Source: Shewanella sp. MR-4 (GTDB lineage Bacteria > Pseudomonadota > Gammaproteobacteria > Enterobacterales > Shewanellaceae). Taken from it: a DNA stretch of 64,000 nucleotides. Location: positions 1,488,001 to 1,552,000 of the forward strand of contig NC_008321.1 in assembly GCF_000014685.1 (NCBI RefSeq), in the 5' to 3' direction. Shown here in pieces: positions 27,333 through 35,322 of this stretch. A program made the position numbers and the translations under genes. Each line of letters starts with the position of its first letter. Position 1 is the first letter of the stretch. The notes under the pieces are model-generated. The model made no database searches and had not been told where the DNA came from. It saw nothing but the letters and a program-made list of their open reading frames with translations.

Positions 27333-27644
27333 TTAGGCTTTCTCTACAATTTTCTTGTGCATGTTATTCCACTGCTCGGGAAATTTGCCATCCAACATGT
27401 ACACAAAAGCAATCAGTTCTGCGATCAGCAGGTACAGTTCTTTCGGAATTTCCTCACCTAATTCGAGCAATCTTAAAAAATTACTCAGGTGGGGATCTTG
27501 ATGAATATAAACGCCTGACGCTTTTGCTAGCGCAATAATTTCATCTGCAACTAATCCTTCCCCCGAAGCCACAACTTTAGGAGCATGTTTACCATCGTAG
27601 CCTAAGGCGACGGCTTGCTGGGTTTTAGGTTCTTCATCCATCAT
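27333..27644 (-). CDS. FlhB C-terminal-domain paralogue (FhlB/FlhX-like export switch domain)
   Basis: 103 residues matching only the cytoplasmic FlhB_CC part of FlhB (AVALGYDGKHAPKVVASGEG, ADEIIALAKASGVYIHQDPHL, and an ELYLLIAELIAFVYMLD helix). It has no membrane segments and starts after the position of the NPTH cleavage site, so it mimics the already cleaved fragment. Proteins of this type can substitute for the FlhB C-terminal fragment in some bacteria. It lies 12 bp downstream of a FliK-like gene on the same strand, so the two are probably co-transcribed as an accessory export-switch pair. Confidence 0.87.
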   Translation of the reverse strand: MMDEEPKTQQAVALGYDGKHAPKVVASGEGLVADEIIALAKASGVYIHQDPHLSNFLRLLELGEEIPKELYLLIAELIAFVYMLDGKFPEQWNNMHKKIVEKA

Positions 27645-27656
27645 TCGTTCTCGATT

Positions 27657-29672
27657 CTATGCGCGTGTTTTCACTAAAAAATGATCGCCAGGGAGTAGGG
27701 TCGCCGGTACTTGTGCTATTTGCGTGGAAAGCTCGCCGGGAGTAAAGCCTAACTGGGATAATTTTTGGCCTAGGGGGGCTAAAAAATTATCGACGCGATT
27801 GAGCAGTTGTTGGCTATTACCTTTAAATTGAATATCTAACACTTGCTGATGAAAGCGTGCCGAAATCAGCAGCGGCCCCTGTGCAAGATTAAACTTCAAC
27901 TGCAAATGCCAACCTTTATACTTTTGCTGTTCATCGTCATTGGCATCTCGTTCAAATTTACCCTCAAGCTGTTCATGCCGCTGGTTGATGCCATAGGGCA
28001 GGGCAAAAAACCACACCAGATTGCCGTTGTTCTCGCCGCTGGCTTGCTGGTAGAGGTGTAAGCTTGAAGCCAATTGCCCCATGCTCTCGAGTCCCCCGGC
28101 TTTACTCAATTGTCCAAGCAGATTGGTCGATAAGCCCGTTTTAGCCTGGAGTATCTCTAAATAATCCGCCAGTTTTTGACTGATGCTATTGTTGGCATTA
28201 TTGGCCCTGAATCCCAGTAATAATTGAAACAGCGAGGTAATCGCATTGGCATTCATCAAAACCGTCGCTGGATTAGGTTGTGGAGCGGCAAGGTTTAAGG
28301 CTGAAAGCCCGAACATCGTTTCTTTAAGCTCCCCAGGGTCACTCAATTGTCCTAATGTTGGCGGGCTCAAATGAGGTAAATGCTTTAATAACTCTGCCGC
28401 GAGATTTGCTCCACCACGCGCGAGCATTTGCTCTAGCGGTAATGCGCCTGCCTTGGTAAAGGCTTTTTGTAATACCTCATTGACACTGATAGTCGATTCG
28501 CTGGCTTTGTTGGTTTTCTCTGTTAATTGCGCCTCAGCGGCCAGAGGTTTGAGATTTAAGGGGAGTTCATTACTACTCAAGGCCGATTTTGCCAAGGTGC
28601 TTGATGCCGCCTCTGACTTCATCGCATTCGTCGGTAGCATTGCCGATGCCGTGTTGCGGATATTCTCATCGCGAGTTGGCAGAGTGTTGGAGGCGACATT
28701 TTTAGCCTCAGTGAGATTTATCTCCAAAGAGGGGGCTTTTTGTTGAGTCTTTGCCATCTCTTGGGGTTGAATTTCAGGAATTAACTTTTGATTTACAGTA
28801 GTCAACTTAGGTTCAGTATTCGCTTGTAGACTGGTTTGAATACTAAGCGCCGATGCATTGTTTTTGCTGGTTGGATTATCTGTTGCCGAAGAGGTCGTCA
28901 CCCCCACAGCCGCTTTGTTATCTGGTGCCACTTGGGCTTGAATACGAGGTTTTGACGTATTTAATAATTCAGCTTGAGGTGTCAGTCCCTCAAGTTTTCG
29001 CAAAAATGTGGCAATTACCTGAACCGGTTCAGTTTTAGAGATCACCACATTGGCTGCTTGTTTATCAATAATGGGAAGCTGAGTTTCATTTATTGGCGCG
29101 CCAATTTGGATTTCGAGTTTGCTCAGTATTGGGGTCAAGACTAAAATAGGCCGGCCTTGAGAGAGGCTGATATTCGCTTGAAATTCTCCTGCGCTGAGTC
29201 GAGTACCAGGATCCTGTGGCACCACTGTCCCGTTCGCAAATTGAAATTCTTTCGTTGTAACAGTGACATTGGGTAGTGGATACCCTTGTGGCCTAGCTGC
29301 TAGGGAATAGAGCTTATCTAAGGAAATGCCATTTTGCTGTGCAAGTTGTGCAATCGCGTCGGGCAATTTAAGGGTAAGAGTTGCGCCTAGGGTCAATAAT
29401 TGCGCGTTAGGTACAGTCGCATTCACAGTGGTATTGGCTTGTGGAGCGATTTGATTCACTAAAAAATGGCTTGCCACAATGAGTGCTTGTCTTTGCTGTG
29501 CATTAACAAGCTTTAAATTATATTCTGTACCGTTTAGAATAATACTATCGCCCTCGGGAGAGATCTGCACTTCAGCAGGAATAGGGCGCGAGCTAACGCT
29601 TGCAGCATCGATTGAGGCCGCTGAAGTGATTAATTGCGCATTGGCTGTATTAATTAGAGGAATAGACTCCAT
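27657..29672 (-). CDS. FliK-like hook-length-control-domain protein (divergent paralogue)
   Basis: 671 residues, start ATG at 29672. A long Ala/Asn/Gln/Thr-rich, low-complexity region fills most of the protein, with helical patches. The last ~90 residues (LQLKFNLAQGPLLISARFHQ and GFTPGELSTQIAQVP) have the strand pattern of the Flg_hook/FliK C-terminal domain. They lack the canonical LxPxELG core seen in the FliK encoded at 6.8-8.6 kb. No signal peptide is present. It is encoded upstream of the FlhB-like gene. It could be a second ruler/switch protein, or a cytosolic FliK-like protein of other function; it was assigned by fold-like similarity and context. Confidence 0.75.
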   Translation of the reverse strand: MESIPLINTANAQLITSAASIDAASVSSRPIPAEVQISPEGDSIILNGTEYNLKLVNAQQRQALIVASHFLVNQIAPQANTTVNATVPNAQLLTLGATLTLKLPDAIAQLAQQNGISLDKLYSLAARPQGYPLPNVTVTTKEFQFANGTVVPQDPGTRLSAGEFQANISLSQGRPILVLTPILSKLEIQIGAPINETQLPIIDKQAANVVISKTEPVQVIATFLRKLEGLTPQAELLNTSKPRIQAQVAPDNKAAVGVTTSSATDNPTSKNNASALSIQTSLQANTEPKLTTVNQKLIPEIQPQEMAKTQQKAPSLEINLTEAKNVASNTLPTRDENIRNTASAMLPTNAMKSEAASSTLAKSALSSNELPLNLKPLAAEAQLTEKTNKASESTISVNEVLQKAFTKAGALPLEQMLARGGANLAAELLKHLPHLSPPTLGQLSDPGELKETMFGLSALNLAAPQPNPATVLMNANAITSLFQLLLGFRANNANNSISQKLADYLEILQAKTGLSTNLLGQLSKAGGLESMGQLASSLHLYQQASGENNGNLVWFFALPYGINQRHEQLEGKFERDANDDEQQKYKGWHLQLKFNLAQGPLLISARFHQQVLDIQFKGNSQQLLNRVDNFLAPLGQKLSQLGFTPGELSTQIAQVPATLLPGDHFLVKTRA

Positions 29673-29893
29673 GTTAGGCCCTTGTTGGTGTATCTAACGG
29701 CACGCTATTTTGAAAAATTAACAATTGACCAAAATGTTTTGCCAAGTATGCTTATGCGCTTTGTAAAAACAACGACAGTTTCTCTGTCATACTAGAGTAT
29801 GCCACTCAGATGAATGATCTTTTATCGTCACTTGTCCATGGTCACTTTAGCAAAACTCGATATCTAAGCAGTACATTTATTTAAGAGAGCAAT

Positions 29894-30679
29894 ATGAAGT
29901 TGAAATGGCTAGGGGTACTTTTAGGATTTGCACTACTGCCTAAGGTGTATGGGGCAGAAGCGACAGTGCCCGATACTACTCCAAAGGAAACGGCTTCAGC
30001 AGTAAAGATTACTTACGATGATCCTCGAGATCCCCTTGAGGGATTCAACCGTGCAATGTGGGACTTTAACTATCTGTATTTAGATAGATATATTTATCGT
30101 CCGATCGCCCATGGATACAACGATTATCTGCCATTGCCCGCAAAAACGGGGATAAATAACTTCGTACAGAATTTGGAAGAGCCCAGTAGTCTCGTTAACA
30201 ATGCCTTACAGGGTAAATGGGGTTGGGCGGCCAATGCCGGCGGACGTTTTACGGTCAATACGACAATCGGCTTGCTCGGAGTGTTCGATGTGGCTGATAT
30301 GATGGGGATGCCACGTAAGCAAGATGAATTTAACGAAGTTTTAGGTTACTACGGTGTGCCGAATGGGCCGTATTTTATGGCGCCTTTTGCCGGTCCTTAC
30401 GTAGTGCGAGAACTCGCATCGGATTGGGTTGATGGTCTATACTTTCCACTATCTGAGCTAACAGTGTGGCAATCCATTGTTAAATGGGGACTTAAGAGTC
30501 TTCATGCGAGAGCGTCAGCGATTGACCAAGAAAGGCTTGTTGATAATGCGCTCGATCCCTATACCTTCGTGAAAGATGCGTACTTACAACACATGGACTA
30601 TAAAGTCTATGATGGCAATGTTCCTCAAAAACAAGAAGATGATGAGTTGCTCGATCAGTACATGCAGGAACTTGAGTAA
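29894..30679 (+). CDS. mlaA: MlaA/VacJ-family outer-membrane lipid asymmetry protein
   Basis: 261 residues. Family features are DPLEGFNRAMWDFNYLYLDRY, NNFVQNLEEPSSLVNNALQG and GYYGVPNGPYFMAPFAGP. MlaA removes misplaced phospholipids from the outer leaflet and passes them to MlaC. The N-terminus is a clear signal peptide (about 1-20, cleavage near VYG/AEA) but has no lipobox cysteine, unlike E. coli MlaA, so it is probably not lipidated. It is a single gene between the FliK-like gene (divergent) and rssB. Confidence 0.92.
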   Translation: MKLKWLGVLLGFALLPKVYGAEATVPDTTPKETASAVKITYDDPRDPLEGFNRAMWDFNYLYLDRYIYRPIAHGYNDYLPLPAKTGINNFVQNLEEPSSLVNNALQGKWGWAANAGGRFTVNTTIGLLGVFDVADMMGMPRKQDEFNEVLGYYGVPNGPYFMAPFAGPYVVRELASDWVDGLYFPLSELTVWQSIVKWGLKSLHARASAIDQERLVDNALDPYTFVKDAYLQHMDYKVYDGNVPQKQEDDELLDQYMQELE

Positions 30680-30693
30680 GCTTATGCGCTGTA

Positions 30694-30722
30694 CTTGGTT
30701 GTAAAACTTTTTTGCAACCAAG
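30694..30722 (+). terminator. Possible stem-loop after mlaA
   Basis: Inverted repeat CTTGGTTG (30694-30701) and CAACCAAG (30715-30722), extendable by the A/T-rich inner bases through one G-U pair. No T-run follows the stem, so intrinsic termination is uncertain; it may be a processing or stability hairpin. Confidence 0.35.
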
Positions 30723-30800
30723 CCCTTGCCGTATTGAATGATTCTTCCGATGTCATGATTGAGTTATTGCTGTCGCAATGAATGTTATTCGGGAATCTTT

Positions 30801-31904
30801 ATGGCGTTAAGTGATGTTTCTATTCTTTTGGTCGAAGACGACCCAGTCTTTAGGCAAATCGTCGCCACTTTTTTAAGTGGCCGCGGTGCCGAAGTGGTAC
30901 AGGCCTGTGATGGTGAGCAAGGGCTGTCCATTTTTAAGCAACAGCGTTTCGATATCATACTTGCCGATCTCAGCATGCCAAAGCTTGGTGGCCTCGATAT
31001 GCTCAAAGAAATGAGTAAATTAGAGCCATTGGTGCCTTCAATTGTGATCTCGGGTAATAACGTTATGGCGGATGTGGTAGAAGCCCTTCGCGTTGGAGCC
31101 TGCGATTATCTCGTCAAACCTGTTCCAGACTTATTTATCATTGAGCAAGCCATTAAACAGGGATTGCAACGTAACCATTCGGACAACATCACTCAAGCCG
31201 AGTTTGATGCTTTATCAAACCAAGAACTCAAGGACAACTTGGTTCTGTTAGAACAAAGCGTTGAAGCGGCAAAACAAGTTCAGCAACAACTTTTTCCGGC
31301 TTCCAACATTAGCTACCCAGCGGCAAAAGTCGATTACAGTCTGTTTAAGAGTAGTGATATCAGTAGTTACTTTATTGATTCCACCATGGTGGGGAGTGAT
31401 TATCTCATCATGTATATGGCTCACCTTTATCCTGAAGATAACAGGGCGGCCTTTGCCTGTGTATTACTGCGTAGCTTTGTGAACCAGAAGCTTAAGAGCT
31501 ACCGCAGTGGTCAAAGCAAGACCATTATCGAGCCATTCAATATGTTAAGTTATTTGAACGAGCGTTTAGTTAAGTCTGGTCTCGATATTACCGTGGATAT
31601 TATTTACGTCGCCATCGAGTTAACCCGTTACCGTGCTGCGATTGCGCAAGCAGGGAAGGGGCTGAGATGCTATTTGCGTAATGACGAGGGGTTAAGCCCA
31701 TTGGCGCTTTCAGATAGCTTACAATTAGGCATGTTGGATTGGGGCAAGCCTAGCATTCAGTTTCGGACTATATTGCCGCAGGAGCAGCTCTGTATTGCGA
31801 CCAGTGAACCCGAACATAAACAGCAGCTATTAGAAAACCAATTCAAAGGGCTCGTTTATGATCCGCTGCTTCCTGCGGGTGGTTTTTTGCAATTGAGCTT
31901 ATAA
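30801..31904 (+). CDS. rssB: RssB-type response regulator (sigma-S proteolysis adaptor)
   Basis: 367 residues from ATG 30801; the open frame extends upstream but has no better start. The N-terminal receiver domain has phosphoacceptor D56 (ILADLSMPKLGG) and the ISGNNVMADVVEALRVGA segment, close to that of E. coli RssB. A coiled linker leads to a PP2C/SpoIIE-like C-terminal domain with degenerate catalytic positions. In E. coli RssB this pseudophosphatase domain helps deliver RpoS to ClpXP. The assignment is by remembered similarity along the whole length; a generic PP2C-type regulator is the alternative. Confidence 0.75.
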   Translation: MALSDVSILLVEDDPVFRQIVATFLSGRGAEVVQACDGEQGLSIFKQQRFDIILADLSMPKLGGLDMLKEMSKLEPLVPSIVISGNNVMADVVEALRVGACDYLVKPVPDLFIIEQAIKQGLQRNHSDNITQAEFDALSNQELKDNLVLLEQSVEAAKQVQQQLFPASNISYPAAKVDYSLFKSSDISSYFIDSTMVGSDYLIMYMAHLYPEDNRAAFACVLLRSFVNQKLKSYRSGQSKTIIEPFNMLSYLNERLVKSGLDITVDIIYVAIELTRYRAAIAQAGKGLRCYLRNDEGLSPLALSDSLQLGMLDWGKPSIQFRTILPQEQLCIATSEPEHKQQLLENQFKGLVYDPLLPAGGFLQLSL

Positions 31905-32037
31905 AAGGCGGCTTGGTTACTTTATGCATATCGATGAAAACGAATGTGAATGTTTACGATGATTTAAAATCGAGTGTTAATCTGATATTTAATCGGAATT
32001 AAGCTCAATATCTTGTTTTATCATCATAAGCTATAAA

Positions 32038-32068
32038 TAAAAAACGCTGCCATGGCAGCGTTTTTTTA
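32038..32068. terminator. Bidirectional terminator between rssB and the POT transporter
   Basis: Perfect palindrome ACGCTGCCATGGCAGCGT flanked by A-run on the left and T-run on the right (32039-32067). It lies 22 bp past the stop of the minus-strand transporter gene and downstream of rssB, so it can end both converging transcripts. Confidence 0.88.
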
Positions 32069-32088
32069 TTGATTGAACCTAAAGCAGA

Positions 32089-33558
32089 TTAACGTTTAAT
32101 CGCTTCATGCTCACCGGTTACAGCAATTTCATCTTCTAACGCTTCGGCTTCGTTGTGATGCTTGCTTTCTGCGCCATGCATCCAATCGACTAATTTGTCC
32201 GCCATAAAGTATAAGATCACACCGGAAAGTGCAGCTGTAATGGCGATACCGGAGAAGATCGCCATCGCATTAGCGAGCTGCTCCTCTTTTTCGCCGCCAT
32301 GGCCGATAAATGAACCAACCACGCCACCAATTTTGTTCGCTGCAGCAACGAAAAGGAACCAAGAACCCATCATTAACGAAGCGATACGCAGTGGGGCTAA
32401 CTTAGTGACCATAGATAAACCGATTGGTGATAAGCAAAGTTCACCCATGGTATGGAAGAAATAAGCACCGACTAACCACCACATGCTTGATTTAGCAGAA
32501 GCATCACCGCCCATTTCAACCACGGCACCGATCATAAATAGGAAACCTACGGCTAACAGCACTAGGCCCAAAGCAAACTTCACAGGTGAGTTAGGTTCAT
32601 TCTTACCGAGTCGTACCCAAATAGAGGCTACAACAGGTGCGAAAATCACGATAAACATCGCGTTTAATGATTGGAACCAAGTGGTAGGTACTTCCCAAGT
32701 ACCGATCATACGGTCGGTAAAGTCGTTAGTGAACAGGTTCATCAGGCCGCCAGCTTGCTCAAAGCCTGCCCAGAAGATGATAGTGAATAGACCCATCACC
32801 ATGATGACTTTAATACGATCACGCTCAACTTTAGTAAGAGGTTCTTTACGTACTTCGCCTTTTTCAGCAGCTTTTTCACGCTCAAGTTTAGCGGCTGGAG
32901 TTCTACCAATATTACCGAGTAATTTTTGTGCAAACAGAAGTTGGATGATTAACGACAGGATCATACCAATGCCCGCACAGATAAAGCCGGCTTGGAAGTT
33001 ACCATCATAAGCTGCGACAACAGAGCCTACGATAATACCGGAGAGGAAAGCACCAACGTTGATACCCATGTAGAAAATGGTGAAAGCACCATCACGGCGA
33101 TGGTCGCCTTCTTCGTATAGGTCACCCACCATAGTGGAAATATTGGGTTTAAATAGACCGTTACCTAGGATTAAAGTGCCTAAGCCGACATAGAATACTT
33201 CAGTTTCCATACCTGGTACCCACGCATGAGGAGTACCAAGAATAAATTGACCTGCGGCCATTAACGTACCGCCAATCATGATGGCGCGGCGTTGACCTAA
33301 AAAGGTGTCAGCTAACCAACCGCCGAGTAAAGGCGTTAAGTAAACCAGACCTGTAAATGTTCCGTAGAGCGAAATCGCATCGGCTTGCGACCATCCTAAA
33401 CCGTGCCCCCCTTCACTCTGAACTTTATCGACTAAATACAGCACCAGAATGGCGCGCATTGCATAATAACTAAAACGTTCCCAAAGTTCGGTTGTAAAAA
33501 GTAGGAATAGGCCCTTGGGATGACCAAGCATCGTCCCCTGTGGTTTTGCTACGCTCAT
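32089..33558 (-). CDS. POT-family proton-coupled di/tripeptide transporter
   Basis: 489 residues, about 14 membrane segments. The ELWERFSYYAMRAILVLYL segment carries the ExxERFxYY proton-coupling motif of the POT/PTR2 family. GGWLADTFLGQRRAIMIGG and the GELCLSPIGLSMVTKLAP segment are further family signatures. It imports small peptides with protons across the inner membrane. It is a single gene on the minus strand with a GGTGGAAA ribosome site. Substrate preference among DtpA/DtpB/DtpT types cannot be read from sequence alone. Confidence 0.93.
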   Translation of the reverse strand: MSVAKPQGTMLGHPKGLFLLFTTELWERFSYYAMRAILVLYLVDKVQSEGGHGLGWSQADAISLYGTFTGLVYLTPLLGGWLADTFLGQRRAIMIGGTLMAAGQFILGTPHAWVPGMETEVFYVGLGTLILGNGLFKPNISTMVGDLYEEGDHRRDGAFTIFYMGINVGAFLSGIIVGSVVAAYDGNFQAGFICAGIGMILSLIIQLLFAQKLLGNIGRTPAAKLEREKAAEKGEVRKEPLTKVERDRIKVIMVMGLFTIIFWAGFEQAGGLMNLFTNDFTDRMIGTWEVPTTWFQSLNAMFIVIFAPVVASIWVRLGKNEPNSPVKFALGLVLLAVGFLFMIGAVVEMGGDASAKSSMWWLVGAYFFHTMGELCLSPIGLSMVTKLAPLRIASLMMGSWFLFVAAANKIGGVVGSFIGHGGEKEEQLANAMAIFSGIAITAALSGVILYFMADKLVDWMHGAESKHHNEAEALEDEIAVTGEHEAIKR

Positions 33559-34030
33559 GAAGTTTCCACCTTAAGCTCGTGATTGCCTGTGGCGCCCCTG
33601 TTACAGGATGATGTCACCACAGAAAAATGGTTGTTGCTCTTCTCATTTATCCGCTAAGAATTCATTGATTAACCCAGGCTTTACGGCAAGAGTAACTTGT
33701 TGAATTTCTACGGCTTACGTATGAGTTATTGTTACGTTGTTATAATAAAAGTAATATTTTTAGCGTTAAATGGAATAATTTCGCTAAAATCCCATCTTAT
33801 ATACCCTTTAAAAGCAACTAAAGTCAATTTTGGCTTGCTAACTGGTGAGATTATCTGCAACTTAGCATAGATGTGGGTTAATGCTGATTTTACTAATATA
33901 TCCAGCCTTGCTCAGATACCGAGCGATGGCTCTATTGAGTCAAAAAACTGCTTCCATCCATCTTCACAACTTTGCTATGATTGCCAGCCGTGAATGGACA
34001 TCACTTAACATAGGGTAGTGAGATTAGTAG
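33559..34030. other. 472-bp divergent intergenic region (transporter / rfaH)
   Basis: AT-rich gap that must hold the promoters of the minus-strand transporter and of rfaH. No confident -35/-10 pair was assigned. The one structured element seen is an 8-bp inverted repeat TTTTAGCG (33758-33765) and CGCTAAAA (33782-33789) with 16 bases between. It could be an operator or a weak hairpin. Confidence 0.5.
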
Positions 34031-34531
34031 ATGAAGGCATGGTACCTTTTGTATTGTAAACCTCGTAGTGAAGCGAGGGCACAACAGAACTTAGCACTTC
34101 AAAATTTAGAAACATACTTACCGATGGTTTCTGAAGAAAAATCTCAACGCGGGCAGAAGCGGATCTGTCGTGTACCTCTATTCCCAAATTATCTGTTCAT
34201 CAATTTCGACCCAAGCCAAACCAGTGTTAAGCAGGTCAACTCTACTCGCGGCGTGAGCCGAATCGTCAATTGTCAGGAAAAAATGACGCCTATAGACGAT
34301 CGTATTATTCACGCTATTCGCATGAAAGAATTAACGCCTTCCCAAGCGGTTTTAGACCACGAACTAGAACTAAAAACCGGGGAAAAAATTCGCTTTAAAG
34401 ATGGGCCATTTATTGATTTAGAAGGCATTTTTCAAGAAAAATGCCCAAACAAACGTTGCCAAGTTTTATTTAATATCATGGGGCAAATCAAAACCTTAAC
34501 AGTTCCAATGCAATCTGTTGAGCGCGTGTGA
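34031..34531 (+). CDS. rfaH: Transcription antiterminator RfaH
   Basis: 166 residues, NusG paralogue. The N-terminal NGN domain (WYLLYCKPRSEARAQQNLAL, PLFPNYLFINFD, NSTRGVSRIV) matches RfaH rather than NusG. The C-terminal domain after a short linker is the fold-switching KOW region. RfaH binds RNA polymerase paused at an ops element and suppresses termination across long surface-polysaccharide operons. An exact ops sequence lies about 510 bp downstream, ahead of the polysaccharide genes, so this gene most likely controls the adjoining locus. Confidence 0.94.
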   Translation: MKAWYLLYCKPRSEARAQQNLALQNLETYLPMVSEEKSQRGQKRICRVPLFPNYLFINFDPSQTSVKQVNSTRGVSRIVNCQEKMTPIDDRIIHAIRMKELTPSQAVLDHELELKTGEKIRFKDGPFIDLEGIFQEKCPNKRCQVLFNIMGQIKTLTVPMQSVERV

Positions 34532-35322
34532 TTTATTAACTATTTCACTTTGCTGGTTTAGGATTTTAACCTAGAGACGTGTAAGAAATTTGCTATAAGT
34601 TGAGTTTATAAAATTTAAACAAGATTAGGGTTAAAATAAAAATTTTGTTTTTAATCAATATTTTGCTGGCTATTTTTGAATTTACGTTGTTTGTTAAAAG
34701 AAAAAGTGCATAAAAAGCAACCAGGCAAGGTGTCGTAGCCATTAATTAAACAAACTGCGTAGTGGTTTAGCAGTACAATCTGCCACTGCTTAAGCCGCTA
34801 GAACTTAGTTTTTACAATAAACGTTTTATTTGATTTTATGCTGTAGCAAGTTCTGACCTTAGGTTTCTAACAGGCATTATTTCTCTGTTATTCGAAGACC
34901 GAAAGCATGAACCTGGTACTTAAATCTTAAGTCTCAACATGGGTAAGTGATAAAGTTCGATCTACCTTGAGATATAGCTTTAACCTATTAAAAAATCTAA
35001 TTTTTCGCAATGCGAAGGGCAATATAGAGGCCGCAATCTATGGGCGGTAGCGTGTCCGAATGACATCGAATGAATGGTTTTATTCGCTCAGCGGATGCCA
35101 AAGGGGTCGATAGCGTGTCAGGTTTCGATGAACGATATCCATGCGCTGTTGTTTGGATGGTCTTCGGCCTCTAGGGCACAATCCAAAGCGCCGCTCTGTA
35201 AAGCTCGCAAGTTAGCTTTAGAGCCTAGACCTTAGAAGTACAATCTTCTCGCAGGGCAAAGCCCGATCAGCTTTTAAAGTTTTTAATGTTTTCCATCATC
35301 TTTACCCAATCGGAGATATCTG
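34532..35322 (+). promoter_or_regulatory. Long untranslated leader of the RfaH-controlled polysaccharide locus
   Basis: About 790 bp without a credible gene between rfaH and the export gene. The first ~300 bp are AT-rich and probably contain the promoter, though no unambiguous -35/-10 was assigned. The second half contains the ops element, a partial ops-like repeat and a repeat block with TTCGGCCTCTAG (35163-35174) and a GGGC-aaa-GCCC mini-hairpin (35254-35264). These are related to repeats further down the locus. A long leader with ops is normal for JUMPstart-type operons. Confidence 0.75.
35043..35054 (+). promoter_or_regulatory. ops element (RfaH recruitment site)
   Basis: GGCGGTAGCGTG is an exact copy of the 12-base ops core that pauses RNA polymerase and loads RfaH. 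It lies in the untranslated leader, about 270 bp before the first polysaccharide gene and about 510 bp after rfaH. Confidence 0.93.
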
